DNA from: Acidobacteriota bacterium
Lineage (GTDB): Bacteria; Acidobacteriota; DATKUA01; JAFGBY01
DNA: 52,269 nucleotides
Reading direction: 5' to 3'
Assembly: GCA_016932915.1 (NCBI GenBank)
Contig: JAFGBY010000112.1
Location: 1 to 52,269 of the forward strand
Part shown: in pieces, positions 37,780 through 46,777 of the stretch
Layout of the letters: the number at the start of each line of letters is the position of its first letter
Numbering within the stretch: the stretch's first letter is position 1
Program-made: the position numbers and the translations under genes
The notes under the pieces: model-generated
Databases searched by the model: none
What the model was told of the DNA's origin: nothing
The model's input: the letters and a program-made list of their open reading frames with translations, nothing else

Positions 37780-39203
37780 GAATAAATTGCGGTTTTAACC
37801 TTGTGAAAATCATGTTTTCCACAGGTCAATATAAAGAGCGCGGGTGCTTGTTTCCGAAGTATATCAAGCATCTTATTAGCTAAATTGCGGATATCCCATT
37901 GAGCATGTTCGTCTTCACGGAGCCTGGAGAAGTGATATATCTCTCGTGCGTTCATTTTTATCAGGATTTTTCTGCGGTGAGAATTAAGCAGCGCATAAGG
38001 TGTAGCTGCCGGAGTGTAATCTATTATTTTATCGAAAATCAGTTCGGCCTTTTTTCTTATTTCATCCAGAAGACCTTCCTGGTCTGTTTCTAGTATGGAT
38101 TCCGGTATCGTTATTCCGAGTTCGGGATTATATCCAGAGGTCAGTATCGTCGCCATCCGGTGCCGTTTCATCTGAGCGAAACAGCTGGAGCTGATTGTCA
38201 GTTCAAAGGTAAATTCTGCAAGCTCGAATTCTCTTGGTACCTGATCCCAGGGCTCCATGTTTGCAAGCCGTTTTATAATGAAATTCTTTTTTTCTTCCTG
38301 GCTCATTTTGGATGCTGTATCAATTGCTATTTTCCATGATCCCGTCTGTGGGAACAGAATTGCTGCGATGATTTTTTCCTCAGCATTCTGAGTTTCGTCC
38401 AAAAGAAGTACTTCTTCCGAACCAGCAGCGATTTGATTTACAGTTTTTCTGATTTCTGAATCCAGAGGTGCCGGGCTGTACTCTCTTGGTTCGATATATT
38501 TAATAAGTGAGGGAGCGAGTTGATAGACTATATTGTATATTTTTCCTGAGAGTTCCTGAAGTTCCAGGAGTTTTTCTCCATTTAGTCTTCGGAGCATATA
38601 CTCCAGGTTTCTTGCGTTTATAGTCATTCCAAGCTGAGATGTTGTCGAAAGGGGAAGCAGGTAGCGGGCATCTTCTTTTGCAAGCCCTTCGATCATTCTC
38701 ATTTCAGATTTTTTATTTTTAGCTTCCGGGTATTTATCGAAGAAATATGGCTTAAGTTTTCCCAGGGCTTGATTATACGCTTGGAAACATTCATGGACGA
38801 ATTCGTTATATTCTTTTTCGATTGGTTTGCCCTTGATCTCCTGAGGTGTCACAAAATCTTTTCCGATTTCGATGTATCTTTGTGATTTTTCTGTATACGA
38901 ATTTAATCGGTGAGCCTGTATTGCCTCAACCGCCAATCTTGATACACCTAATATATCCAGGTTAAATACAGCATGTTCTGCTACCGAGGAATGACCAAGA
39001 CCGAATACTATAGTCTGGTTGGATTTCCTTGCTTTTTCTACATCATGTAATGATTGTGCCCTAAGCTCCGGTATGGGACGGGGGTCCCTGCTGATTCTCG
39101 CATATGCTGCTGAAAGAGTTTCCGGCGTTACTGATTCATTGTTCCTGGCAATTTCAGCCAGTAATTCAGAATCTATGTTATAGCCGGCTATCAGGACTTC
39201 CAT
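37776..39203 (-). CDS. thyX: double-domain FAD-dependent thymidylate synthase (ThyX family)
   Basis: ThyX makes dTMP from dUMP using flavin and methylene-tetrahydrofolate. At 475 residues this is twice the usual 220-250 and contains two ThyX-like domains. Domain 1 (about 30-210) has GHSSVAEHAVFNL and AHRLNSYTEKSQRY (97-110), close to RHRxxSxNExSxRY, then NARNLEYMLRRL. Domain 2 (about 280-450) has FTFELTISSSCFAQMKRHR (RHR at 347-349) without the S...E.S.RY part, then NAREIYHFSRLREDEHAQWDIR. So the signature is split between halves. Double-length ThyX proteins are, as I recall, known in Chlamydia. It is upstream of the Tricorn gene and 80 bases downstream of a Crp/Fnr gene. Activity is plausible but needs testing. 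Confidence 0.85.
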   Translation of the reverse strand: MEVLIAGYNIDSELLAEIARNNESVTPETLSAAYARISRDPRPIPELRAQSLHDVEKARKSNQTIVFGLGHSSVAEHAVFNLDILGVSRLAVEAIQAHRLNSYTEKSQRYIEIGKDFVTPQEIKGKPIEKEYNEFVHECFQAYNQALGKLKPYFFDKYPEAKNKKSEMRMIEGLAKEDARYLLPLSTTSQLGMTINARNLEYMLRRLNGEKLLELQELSGKIYNIVYQLAPSLIKYIEPREYSPAPLDSEIRKTVNQIAAGSEEVLLLDETQNAEEKIIAAILFPQTGSWKIAIDTASKMSQEEKKNFIIKRLANMEPWDQVPREFELAEFTFELTISSSCFAQMKRHRMATILTSGYNPELGITIPESILETDQEGLLDEIRKKAELIFDKIIDYTPAATPYALLNSHRRKILIKMNAREIYHFSRLREDEHAQWDIRNLANKMLDILRKQAPALFILTCGKHDFHKVKTAIYS

Positions 39204-39283
39204 AGTAACGGGAGTATATCAGAAATTTCTGGAATTGAAATTGATATAAGGATAGAGCACATTGAAAATAGAAAAAAAGAAAG

Positions 39284-40003
39284 TTATCTTTTCCTTGCAG
39301 CGCTCTGTTTTGCCGCTTCTTCTTCCTTGCGGAGAAGCTGGTACATTTTTTCTATATTTGTGATAATAATTTTACGGCCGTTGAAATCAATTAATCCATC
39401 TTTTTTAAACTGGTTTAATACGGTCGAGGTCGTCTCGCGTGTTGCGCCTATCAGATTGCCCAATTCATACTGAGTGATTTTTATATCGAGTAGTATTCCA
39501 CCGTTTCGGGATAAACCATATTTTTTAGCCAGTTCGACAAGATTCCTGATGGCGCGAAGGCTAACATCACGGAAAACAAGTTCAGCAAGGTGATTTTCCA
39601 GGTCGATATTACGGGTCAGGAGCATCTGTGTAAACTTCAGGAAGAAATCCGGTTGTTTTATCAGTGCCTGTTTAAAATCAGCCCTGTTTATCATCAGTAT
39701 CTCGCAATCTTCCATTGCCTCAACTGATTCATAGCTGATACCTTCACCTAGAAGGGCATATTCACCGAATATGTCATAGGGTTTTAGTAACCTTACAATT
39801 TTCTCTTTGCCTCTCTTTGATAGCCTGTATACTTTCACAACTCCCTGACAGAGCATATAAATATACCTATACGGGCTTTCCGGCAGAAGTATCGTCTCCC
39901 GTTTTTTATACTTGTTTATGTTTCCGATAGAGCGCAAACTGTGAAAGTCCTCTAACGTAAACACAGACGGAACATACTCAAAACTCTGATAATTACTCAG
40001 CAT
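39284..40003 (-). CDS. Crp/Fnr family transcription regulator
   Basis: A 239-residue regulator with an N-terminal cyclic-nucleotide-binding fold (KRETILLPESPYRYIYMLCQGVVKVYR; DIFGEYALLGEG) and a C-terminal winged helix (ITQYELGNLIGATRETTSTVLNQFKKDGLI). The E-T-T-S recognition helix is typical of the Crp/Fnr family. There is no N-terminal cysteine cluster, so it is not an oxygen-sensing Fnr. The PE and R-S residues of cAMP-binding Crp are not convincing, so the ligand is unknown. A basic tail ends the protein. It may control neighbouring genes, but no clear site was found. Confidence 0.92.
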   Translation of the reverse strand: MLSNYQSFEYVPSVFTLEDFHSLRSIGNINKYKKRETILLPESPYRYIYMLCQGVVKVYRLSKRGKEKIVRLLKPYDIFGEYALLGEGISYESVEAMEDCEILMINRADFKQALIKQPDFFLKFTQMLLTRNIDLENHLAELVFRDVSLRAIRNLVELAKKYGLSRNGGILLDIKITQYELGNLIGATRETTSTVLNQFKKDGLIDFNGRKIIITNIEKMYQLLRKEEEAAKQSAARKR

Positions 40004-40028
40004 ACAAGATAACCCATTAATTGTAATC

Positions 40029-40057
40029 TATTTAACATATTTTAGGTTAAAAGTCAA
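40029..40057 (-). promoter_or_regulatory. weak candidate promoter for the Crp/Fnr gene
   Basis: On the minus strand, TTGACT (-35) is followed after 17 nt by TAAATA (-10), a poor match. Confidence 0.25.
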
Positions 40058-40150
40058 GTTCTGTGTTTTTGGCCTAACTTAGCATTAAATAAGAGGAAAT
40101 TCAGGATTTTGTTGATATTAGGAAGAGTAATTAATCGTTCATTCTGAGAA

Positions 40151-40894
40151 TTATTTCTGTCCCGAGAGATAATCAAGCACATAATCTTTTGCCAATAACG
40201 CTGATTCGTTCAGGAAAACTCCTTTTGAGAGGTAATATGTCAGAGCGGAAGAATGGCGGCAGCCAGTACCGTGAGTATTTTTTGCCTTGATGTATGTGGT
40301 CTGTATGATATTAGTGTTTTCCCCATCATAAACAAGATCAAACGAAGAACCTTTTCCTTCGTTGCCTGTGATAATGACTGATTTCAGGCAATATTTTTCG
40401 TGCATTTCGACTGCCATTTTAGTTGGTGAGATGTCCTTTCCGGTTTTGCCAAGTAGTTTTTTCGCCTCACCGCTGTTAGGGGTAATAACAGTAGTGTATG
40501 GGAAAATACGCTCTTTAATAACGTTAAAAGTCATATCATCGTTGAGGATAACTCCAGTCGTAGATTTAAAAATGGGATCCAGTACTACCTGCGGAGGCCG
40601 GTTTTTTTCGAGGACATCTGCTATTGCTCCGGCTATTGCCCGATTCCCCATCATCCCGATTTTTACTCCAACTATGCGAAATTCATCGAAGATTATTTCC
40701 AGCTGGTTTCTAATACTTTCTGGTTGCAGTGGATTAAATTCCTTGAAAGTTTTGCTGTTTTGGATTGTTATTGCTGTTACTACAGCAGCTGCTTTACCGC
40801 CGAGTTTATTAATAGTCTCAAGGTCAGCGACCAGGCCAGCTCCACCGGAAGGATCAAAACCGGCGATTATCAGTATCTTCGAATCTTTAGCCAT
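40151..40894 (-). CDS. thiD: hydroxymethylpyrimidine (phosphate) kinase
   Basis: ThiD phosphorylates HMP and HMP-P in thiamine synthesis. The 247-residue ribokinase-fold protein has IAGFDPSGGAGLVADLETI at the N-terminus, KIGMMGNRAIA, VLDPIFKSTTG and the catalytic region HGTGCRHSSALTYYLSKG. It lies 6 bases after thiC on the same strand, so HMP-P made by ThiC goes straight to the next enzyme in the pathway. Confidence 0.94.
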   Translation of the reverse strand: MAKDSKILIIAGFDPSGGAGLVADLETINKLGGKAAAVVTAITIQNSKTFKEFNPLQPESIRNQLEIIFDEFRIVGVKIGMMGNRAIAGAIADVLEKNRPPQVVLDPIFKSTTGVILNDDMTFNVIKERIFPYTTVITPNSGEAKKLLGKTGKDISPTKMAVEMHEKYCLKSVIITGNEGKGSSFDLVYDGENTNIIQTTYIKAKNTHGTGCRHSSALTYYLSKGVFLNESALLAKDYVLDYLSGQK

Positions 40895-40900
40895 CTGATT

Positions 40901-42190
40901 TTATTTGTTTTTGAATGCCCGGTTGATTCCTTTAATAGCGCAAAATTCACCGCACATCGAGCATACGCTTTCTTCACCAGATGGGACTTTCCCTTTGAAT
41001 TCGCGTGCCTTTTCTTCATCCATGGCAACTGAGAACATACCTTCCCAGTCTAACTCCCTGCGGTAGTTTGCCATACGATCATCAATTTCCCTCGCGCCGG
41101 GATATCCTTTGGCGATATCAGCCGCATGGGCGGCGATTCTCGAGGCAATTACGCCTTCCCTGACATCCTGAACGTCGGGAAGTTTCAGGTGTTCGGCTGG
41201 GGTTACGTAACAGAGGAAATCCGCTCCTGCCATCGCTGCAACAGCGCCTCCGATAGCGGATGTAATATGATCATAACCGGGTGCTATGTCAGTAACAATC
41301 GGCCCCAGGACATAAAACGGGGCATTGTTGCATAATGCCTTCTGGATTTTAATATTTGTTTCGACCTGGTTTAGGGGTACATGCCCTGGCCCTTCGATCA
41401 TCACCTGGACGCCAGCTTCCCTTGCTCTTTGCGCAAGTTGGCCGAGTACCATCAGTTCGTGGATCTGAGCCCTGTCAGTTGCATCTGCGAGGCAGCCGGG
41501 CCTGAGGCCATCGCCCAGAGAAAGTGTCATGTCATATTTGTGGGCGATTTCAAGCAATCTGTCGAAACCGGAATACAAAGGATTTTCCTTTTTATGGGCG
41601 ATCATCCATTCCGCAGTGAAACATCCACCGCGGCTCACGATGTTGGTGAGCCTGCCTTGCTCACGGAGGTGATTTACAGCATCCATGGTCAACCCACAAT
41701 GTACTGTGATGAAATCGACTCCGTCCTTGCCATGCTTTTCAATATTGTTAAAGAGGTCTTCGGGATCAAACTTGATCAGGCTTCTTTTCTTTCTGGCGTT
41801 CTCGATCATCGTTTCATAGATTGGTACAGTTCCGATTGCGACTGGTGAATGGGAGATTATTGTTTTTCTTATTTCATGGATATCTCCCCCAGTGCTCAAA
41901 TCCATTATTGCATCTGCGCCATACTTTACGGCTGTTTCCATTTTCTGGAGCTCTTCCTCCAGATCGATCTTATCCTGGGATGTGCCAATGTTGGCATTGA
42001 TTTTTACTCTGAGCCCCGAACCGATACCGATTATTTTTTTCAGGTCGTGACTGTTATTTTTAGGTATTACAACCTCTCCGGAAGCGACGAGATTCATTAT
42101 CTCTTCCGGTTTTTTATTTTCATCTTCTGCAACCTTTACGAATTCATCTCTTAACTCGCCTTTTATGGCTGCTTCTAAAAGCGTAGACAT
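40901..42190 (-). CDS. thiC: phosphomethylpyrimidine synthase ThiC
   Basis: ThiC is the radical-SAM enzyme that converts aminoimidazole ribotide into HMP-P. The 429 residues fit the short form without the N-terminal extension. The C-terminal iron-sulfur motif CxxCxxxxC (CSMCGEFC) is intact, as are GVDFITVHCGLT, RGGCFTAEWMIAHKKENPLY and the IEGPGHVPLNQVETNI segment. Operon with thiD. No TPP riboswitch is recognisable in the short upstream space, which is unusual for thiC genes. Confidence 0.96.
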   Translation of the reverse strand: MSTLLEAAIKGELRDEFVKVAEDENKKPEEIMNLVASGEVVIPKNNSHDLKKIIGIGSGLRVKINANIGTSQDKIDLEEELQKMETAVKYGADAIMDLSTGGDIHEIRKTIISHSPVAIGTVPIYETMIENARKKRSLIKFDPEDLFNNIEKHGKDGVDFITVHCGLTMDAVNHLREQGRLTNIVSRGGCFTAEWMIAHKKENPLYSGFDRLLEIAHKYDMTLSLGDGLRPGCLADATDRAQIHELMVLGQLAQRAREAGVQVMIEGPGHVPLNQVETNIKIQKALCNNAPFYVLGPIVTDIAPGYDHITSAIGGAVAAMAGADFLCYVTPAEHLKLPDVQDVREGVIASRIAAHAADIAKGYPGAREIDDRMANYRRELDWEGMFSVAMDEEKAREFKGKVPSGEESVCSMCGEFCAIKGINRAFKNK

Positions 42191-42220
42191 CCAATTAACT
42201 CCTAGGTATTGCCTTTTATA

Positions 42221-42466
42221 TCAATTCATATTGTTTCGTTCATTTTTGAAATACTCGATTATACCGTTAAACGCAACTACCAGTGTGAGTATTCCAAGTG
42301 TACTTACCAGGAGGCGAAAAGAATATGAAAGATATATCCGGGAACCGAGGTTTCTCATCGATGCAAATACCGATATATTCCATAGGTGCGACCACGGTGT
42401 GGCTATCAGAAAAACCGATAGCGCAAACCGGTAAGCGAAAAGAAACAGGTTTTTCCAGAAATTCAT
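42221..42466 (-). CDS. small membrane protein of unknown function upstream of thiC
   Basis: An 81-residue protein with two likely membrane helices (about residues 5-22 and 48-66) and a charged C-terminus. AGGAAGG lies 8 nt before the ATG at 42466; an in-frame upstream ATG at 42511 would add 15 residues with no ribosome site. It ends 30 bases before thiC on the same strand. I do not recognise the family. A role with thiamine is only positional. Confidence 0.55.
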   Translation of the reverse strand: MNFWKNLFLFAYRFALSVFLIATPWSHLWNISVFASMRNLGSRIYLSYSFRLLVSTLGILTLVVAFNGIIEYFKNERNNMN

Positions 42467-42565
42467 CCTCTCAACCTTCCTGTAACATGGACATGATAAC
42501 ATGTCATGCAAGCTGTTAAAAGTTCTTAATTTAGAGGAGAAAATGCTGTAGATGCATAGGAGTTA

Positions 42566-43033
42566 TTAATGGGAAAATTTGGCGGTAAAATACTCATGGA
42601 TTATATCTGCATGATCAAAAGCTATATCTTTGGGCAGGTTATCCCTGGTGAAAATCTGTACATTTACGGCATCGTCTCCCGCTTCAGGTTTTCCCTTTGC
42701 TGTGGCGATAAAAACTGTCGTTATTGTATGAAACCTTGGGTCCCTTCCCGGTTTGCTGTAAACACCTAGCAGACCTTTGAGTGTAATTTCCAGTCCAGTT
42801 TCTTCTTTGGCTTCCCTGATTGCGGTATTTTCAACTGATTCGCCGTAATCTACAAAACCACCGGGTAATGCCCAGCCATATGGTGGATTTTTTCTTTCGA
42901 TTAGGAGAAGGTTATCCGGTTCGGGTTGATCTTCAAGACGAATTATAATATCCACGGTAGGGTAGGGATTCCGATATTTTAATACAACCTCGCCACACCG
43001 GGGGCAGATTATAGGTCCTTTATCATCACTCAT
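42566..43033 (-). CDS. Nudix hydrolase with an N-terminal zinc-ribbon-like segment
   Basis: A 155-residue Nudix enzyme that hydrolyses a nucleoside-diphosphate-linked substrate. The Nudix box GX5EX7REUXEEXGU is complete ([26 protein letters not shown] region, near residues 66-91). An N-terminal CPRC begins a half ribbon, as in ADP-ribose or NUDT-like members. The start is the ATG at 43033, overlapping the end of mltG by 8 bases; extending the frame upstream to 43288 would run into mltG coding sequence with no homology. Last gene of the eight-gene operon. Substrate unknown. Confidence 0.9.
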   Translation of the reverse strand: MSDDKGPIICPRCGEVVLKYRNPYPTVDIIIRLEDQPEPDNLLLIERKNPPYGWALPGGFVDYGESVENTAIREAKEETGLEITLKGLLGVYSKPGRDPRFHTITTVFIATAKGKPEAGDDAVNVQIFTRDNLPKDIAFDHADIIHEYFTAKFSH

Positions 43034-44105
43034 TTTGTCCGCCCTGAGTTTTTTCCTGTTTTTCTTTAAGCCATTTATCTTGCCAGTACTTTTTCTGCCA
43101 GATGTATACCGCTTTGTTATGTTCTGCTGAAGTCGCGGAGAACTGATGGCTTCCGTCGTTCTTTGATACATAATAGATGTATTTCGTATCATCCGGTGTA
43201 CATGCCGCTGACAGCGAATGCAGACCTGGGTTACCAATCGGCCCTGGAGGTAATCCCCTGTATTTATAAGTGTTATACGGGGAATCAAGCTGCTTATGCG
43301 CTCGTTTTAAATTACCGTCATAAGCACCATCCATTTTAAGTGCATAAATGATCGTTGGGTCGATTTGAAGTCCCATCCCAATTTTTAGACGGTTATAAAT
43401 TACTGAAGAGACTATCGCTCTTTCGCTGTCCAGGGATGTCTCCTTCTCGATCAGCGAGGCTATGATGACCAGTTCGCGTGGAGTATATTTAGCTTTTTCT
43501 GCTGAAGAACGGATGTGTTGTTCGTACTTTTCTTTAAAGTTCGAGACCATCATCCCAAGTATTTCCTCTGCGTTCATCGATCTGGAGACCAGGTATGTAT
43601 CAGGGAAAAGATAACCTTCAAGAGTCTCAGCATCCGGTGAGAACTCACTTATGAGTTTTGTGTTTCTGATAGCGGCTGATATCTCTTCATCCGTTGCCAG
43701 TTCCATTCCAGTAATCTTTTCAGAGATATCAAAAATATCCTCGCCTTCGATAACTGTCAGTTTGTGATAATAAATATCGCCACGCATGAATTTTTCATAA
43801 ACATCGGCAGCGCTCATCGGTATATCAAAGAGATATTCACCGGCTTTGAAATTATTTTCGCCCCCTTTGAGTTTTAACAATATTTTAATCCCACTCCGGT
43901 TTTTAAGAATACCCTCCTTGCAGAGTACATTGATAATTGAGTCTACCGGCATGCCTTTTTCTATCAGGATAATCCGGGAATCTTCGGTATATCCTTTGTA
44001 TTCGGAATAAATCAGTGAATGGACAAATAGCCATCCGACGATCAGAAGGCAGAGAAAGAGCAAAACAATTGCTAAAACAATGCCTTTTAGTTTTTTATTC
44101 TTCAT
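43026..44105 (-). CDS. mltG: endolytic murein transglycosylase MltG
   Basis: MltG cleaves nascent peptidoglycan glycan strands in the periplasm and ends their elongation. The 359-residue protein has an N-terminal membrane helix (about 8-28), a LysM-like region and the YceG catalytic domain. The catalytic glutamate is Glu220 in ASLIEKETS, two residues off E. coli Glu218, and the [12 protein letters not shown] and [20 protein letters not shown] motifs follow. It overlaps ruvX by 4 bases (ATGA), a very common mltG-ruvX pairing. Confidence 0.95.
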   Translation of the reverse strand: MKNKKLKGIVLAIVLLFLCLLIVGWLFVHSLIYSEYKGYTEDSRIILIEKGMPVDSIINVLCKEGILKNRSGIKILLKLKGGENNFKAGEYLFDIPMSAADVYEKFMRGDIYYHKLTVIEGEDIFDISEKITGMELATDEEISAAIRNTKLISEFSPDAETLEGYLFPDTYLVSRSMNAEEILGMMVSNFKEKYEQHIRSSAEKAKYTPRELVIIASLIEKETSLDSERAIVSSVIYNRLKIGMGLQIDPTIIYALKMDGAYDGNLKRAHKQLDSPYNTYKYRGLPPGPIGNPGLHSLSAACTPDDTKYIYYVSKNDGSHQFSATSAEHNKAVYIWQKKYWQDKWLKEKQEKTQGGQNE

Positions 44106-44566
44106 TCCTTTACTTCATGCTTGAGGCTTTTCATACTGTTTATAAAATCCAGGTAGCTCTGTAGCATAATGGAAGCGGCCAGTTTATCTATATTTTTCTT
44201 TCGCTCTTTACGTGTGGCACCACCTTGAAGCATAACTTTTTCGGCCTGCGCGCTACTCAAACGTTCATCCCAGGTAATGATCTCCAATTGGGGATGTTTT
44301 TCCTGGAGTATCTTGACGAATTCCGAGACTTCCTGGCCCATCATACTAATTGTATCCCGTAAGGTGATGGGGATTCCAACGACTATCTTATGCACGGATT
44401 TATCTTCGATTACTTTATTTATGTGTGCAAAGAGATCATCTTTATTTTTGTATTCAACTGTTTCAAAAGGTTGCGCGGTTAGGAGTAGTGGATCGCTCAG
44501 GCTAAGCCCAACCCTTTTCTGGCCATAATCGATACCTAGAATTCTATATGAAGAATCAGAAGGCAT
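44102..44566 (-). CDS. ruvX: RuvX/YqgF-type RNase H-fold nuclease
   Basis: RuvX (YqgF) takes part in 16S rRNA 5'-end processing and has been linked to Holliday junction resolution. The 154 residues have the normal length and show ILGIDYGQKRVGLSLSD, the metal-binding first strand, VVGIPITLRDT and TWDERLSSAQAEK. The tail overlaps mltG by 4 bases and it lies 14 bases after the BamD-like gene. Confidence 0.93.
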   Translation of the reverse strand: MPSDSSYRILGIDYGQKRVGLSLSDPLLLTAQPFETVEYKNKDDLFAHINKVIEDKSVHKIVVGIPITLRDTISMMGQEVSEFVKILQEKHPQLEIITWDERLSSAQAEKVMLQGGATRKERKKNIDKLAASIMLQSYLDFINSMKSLKHEVKE

Positions 44567-44580
44567 TTTTCTCCTGATAT

Positions 44581-45396
44581 CTATTCCCTGGATTCAGGGG
44601 TGTTTTTATATTTAGCTTTATATTCTTTTATCTTAGATTCAAGTTCAGATAAGTCTGGCATATCTTTTTTTGATACTTTTTCCAGCTCAGCTTCTATTTT
44701 TGTGATTGCAGCTCTTACTTCATCACCATTACCTTCAGCATTTAAGATATCCAGATATAATCCAAGGAAACTATACCTATACTCAGGACTGTCGACAAGT
44801 TCAAGTGCTTTCTCTATGCGGCCTTTTGCTGCAGTTACTTTATTTGTGCTAAAATAAAAATCAGCAATATAAGCTTCATGCCTACCAAGTTGATTCCTGG
44901 CTTCACTATAAATCTCTTTAACTTCATCCATATATTTGCTGTTTGGATATTTCTTTAGGAAGATATCGAGCTCTTGCAGGGTTCTCCTAGTTTCTCCTTG
45001 ATCATTTTTTATGCTTCTTATCCGTTTCCAGTGGCAGAGAGCAATCTGTTTTTGAACATAATCAAGGTTTTCGGCGGTTGGATAAAGAGTGATGTAAGCT
45101 TTATATTCAGCTTCGGCTTCTATAAAAACACTTCTCATGTTTCTACTGAACATTGCATCGGCTCTTTTAAGACGAACCTGTTTGTAATAGACGGAGTTCG
45201 GGAAATTTGTTTCAAAAGTGTTGAATACTGATATTGCATCCACCCAGTCTTCGTCTTCCATATATTTGAGGCCTGCGTTGAACAGTGCTTTATCGCCAAG
45301 TTCAGGGCCTTCCTGACCGGCTTGCGTCCCGCAGCTGATCATCGTTATCAGCATTATGATAGATGTGATAATTATCGCGGCATTGATTCTCTTCAT
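44581..45396 (-). CDS. bamD: BamD-like outer-membrane assembly lipoprotein
   Basis: A 271-residue lipoprotein (lipobox MISC, Cys22) with several TPR-like helical repeats, for example ALFNAGLKYMEDEDWVDAI and AEAEYKAYITLYPTAENLDYVQKQIALCHW. This fits BamD, the TPR lipoprotein of the outer-membrane beta-barrel assembly machine. The FPNS and YPTA, YPNS repeat ends match the YfiO pattern. It starts within the epimerase stop (TAATG). BamD fits well but a generic TPR lipoprotein is possible, because the last third is divergent and charged. Confidence 0.85.
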   Translation of the reverse strand: MKRINAAIIITSIIMLITMISCGTQAGQEGPELGDKALFNAGLKYMEDEDWVDAISVFNTFETNFPNSVYYKQVRLKRADAMFSRNMRSVFIEAEAEYKAYITLYPTAENLDYVQKQIALCHWKRIRSIKNDQGETRRTLQELDIFLKKYPNSKYMDEVKEIYSEARNQLGRHEAYIADFYFSTNKVTAAKGRIEKALELVDSPEYRYSFLGLYLDILNAEGNGDEVRAAITKIEAELEKVSKKDMPDLSELESKIKEYKAKYKNTPESRE

Positions 45397-46358
45397 TATT
45401 TTATCTCCTCAGACTCTTTTTTGATCCATTCCCATTCGTTTTTCAAACCCTGATCCAGATTGAATGCAGGTTTATAATTTAGATCTCTCGCGGCCCTGTT
45501 GAAATCAGCATAAGTGTGGGTCATTTCTCCTTTTTGTGCCGGAATATGTTTGATCTTGATATCTTTCCCCACTATATCGCCAAGTTTATTTAGGAGTTCG
45601 TTCAGGGATATTCTGTTCCCCCCCCCGATGTTGTAGATTTCACCAGGTTTACCTTCATGTGCTGCGTTGAGGAACGCTGTAACTACATCTTCGACATATG
45701 TAAAATCCCTTGTCTGCTCTCCATCACCATAGATTTCTATCTCTTTATCACTCAAAATATGTTTCATGAATTTATTGAAAGCCATGTCAGGCCGTTGTCT
45801 TGGACCATAGACCGTAAACAGCCTCAGTGAGACAGTTGGTACTTTAAAAGCCTTGTAATATAGAAATGCCAGGTTTTCTGCAGCAAGTTTAGTCACGCCA
45901 TATGGAGAGACAGGTTGAATAAACTGATCTTCTTTCATGGGTAGTTCCGGAGTTTCGCCATAAACCGATGAGGAAGATGCGTATACAAATTTTTTAATGT
46001 TTTTGTTCCTTAAGGCTTCCAAGAGCTTCTGAGTCAGCCTGATGTTCTGATGGATATATACTTCAAACTCTTCACCCCAGCTACGCCTGACTCCCGGTTG
46101 TGCGGCAAGATGAATTATATATTCAATTCCTTCAAGTATTTTTTCGAGATCCGCTTCTACAAGGTCGGCTTCTATAAATTCAAAATTTTCATTCTTTAGA
46201 GCTTCCGAGATGTTTTTACGTTTTCGCTCCAGTGGATAATAATCACTAAAACAGTCCACGCCTTTAACCGCTTTACCCTCACTCAGCAGTCTGTCGCATA
46301 TTGTTGAACCCAGGAAGCCGGCAGCTCCGGTCACCAGGTATTTTGCGCTCTCTCTCAC
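45396..46358 (-). CDS. NAD-dependent sugar-nucleotide epimerase/dehydratase
   Basis: A 320-residue extended SDR enzyme. The Rossmann motif GAAGFLGS is at residues 11-18, the catalytic YGVTK near 153-157, and the ASSSSVYGETPELPMKED region aligns with UDP-glucuronate or UDP-glucose 4-epimerases. It converts a nucleotide sugar for envelope polysaccharide; the exact substrate cannot be fixed. It overlaps the thioesterase gene by 4 bases upstream and bamD by 1 base downstream. Confidence 0.9.
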   Translation of the reverse strand: MRESAKYLVTGAAGFLGSTICDRLLSEGKAVKGVDCFSDYYPLERKRKNISEALKNENFEFIEADLVEADLEKILEGIEYIIHLAAQPGVRRSWGEEFEVYIHQNIRLTQKLLEALRNKNIKKFVYASSSSVYGETPELPMKEDQFIQPVSPYGVTKLAAENLAFLYYKAFKVPTVSLRLFTVYGPRQRPDMAFNKFMKHILSDKEIEIYGDGEQTRDFTYVEDVVTAFLNAAHEGKPGEIYNIGGGNRISLNELLNKLGDIVGKDIKIKHIPAQKGEMTHTYADFNRAARDLNYKPAFNLDQGLKNEWEWIKKESEEIK

Positions 46359-46777
46359 TTATCAATCTCCATTCTACTCTCAATCTCTTTTATGTTCAGT
46401 TTCCTATCCCCTTCAAACAAGGAATGAACAGTATATCCGGTTGCAAGGATTTTGCCATGATTTAAGTCTGTGATTGTGTAATTAAACCTTATTTTATCAT
46501 CTTTTATAAACCGCAGCTCCGCATTTGTGACAGCGCTATCGTCATATTGGCATAGAAGAGGTTCTGTGATCTCAAAAGACATTTGTTCGATTCGAAGACC
46601 AATGGAACCGTCTTTTAAAGAATTCATTAATTTCTTAAATTTTTTAAAACACTCGGTGCGGGCAGCATCAAACCAGAAGAGGATTACTTTTTCGTTGAAA
46701 TACCCGCTTGTATCTGTTTCATGGTAGCGTATATTCTGTTGGATGGATTCTGTTATAATCGGGGTCAGGTCCTGCAT
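46355..46777 (-). CDS. hotdog-fold acyl-CoA thioesterase (4HBT/YbgC type)
   Basis: A 140-residue hotdog enzyme. The conserved N-terminal helix block is RYHETDTSGYFNEKVILFWFDAARTE, which corresponds to YxDTDxxGHVxxxxYxxWFExAR; the aspartate of the active site is kept but the usual His-Val is Tyr-Phe. It overlaps rpe by 13 bases. The substrate, probably an acyl-CoA or acyl-carrier thioester, is unknown. In Tol-Pal-linked YbgC the neighbours are tol genes, which are not here. Confidence 0.82.
   Translation of the reverse strand: MQDLTPIITESIQQNIRYHETDTSGYFNEKVILFWFDAARTECFKKFKKLMNSLKDGSIGLRIEQMSFEITEPLLCQYDDSAVTNAELRFIKDDKIRFNYTITDLNHGKILATGYTVHSLFEGDRKLNIKEIESRMEIDK

Noticed and set aside
41381-41848. 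155-codon open frame on the plus strand
   Set aside because: Antisense to the conserved thiC core; a coding shadow.
42191-42600. TPP riboswitch before thiC
   Set aside because: No CTGAGA or ACCTGAT-type core is visible on the minus strand; only a short GACATG/CATGTC hairpin at 42490-42505.
43034-43288. N-terminal extension of the Nudix protein
   Set aside because: It lies inside mltG in another frame and has no Nudix-like or domain-like content; the ATG at 43033 fits the family.
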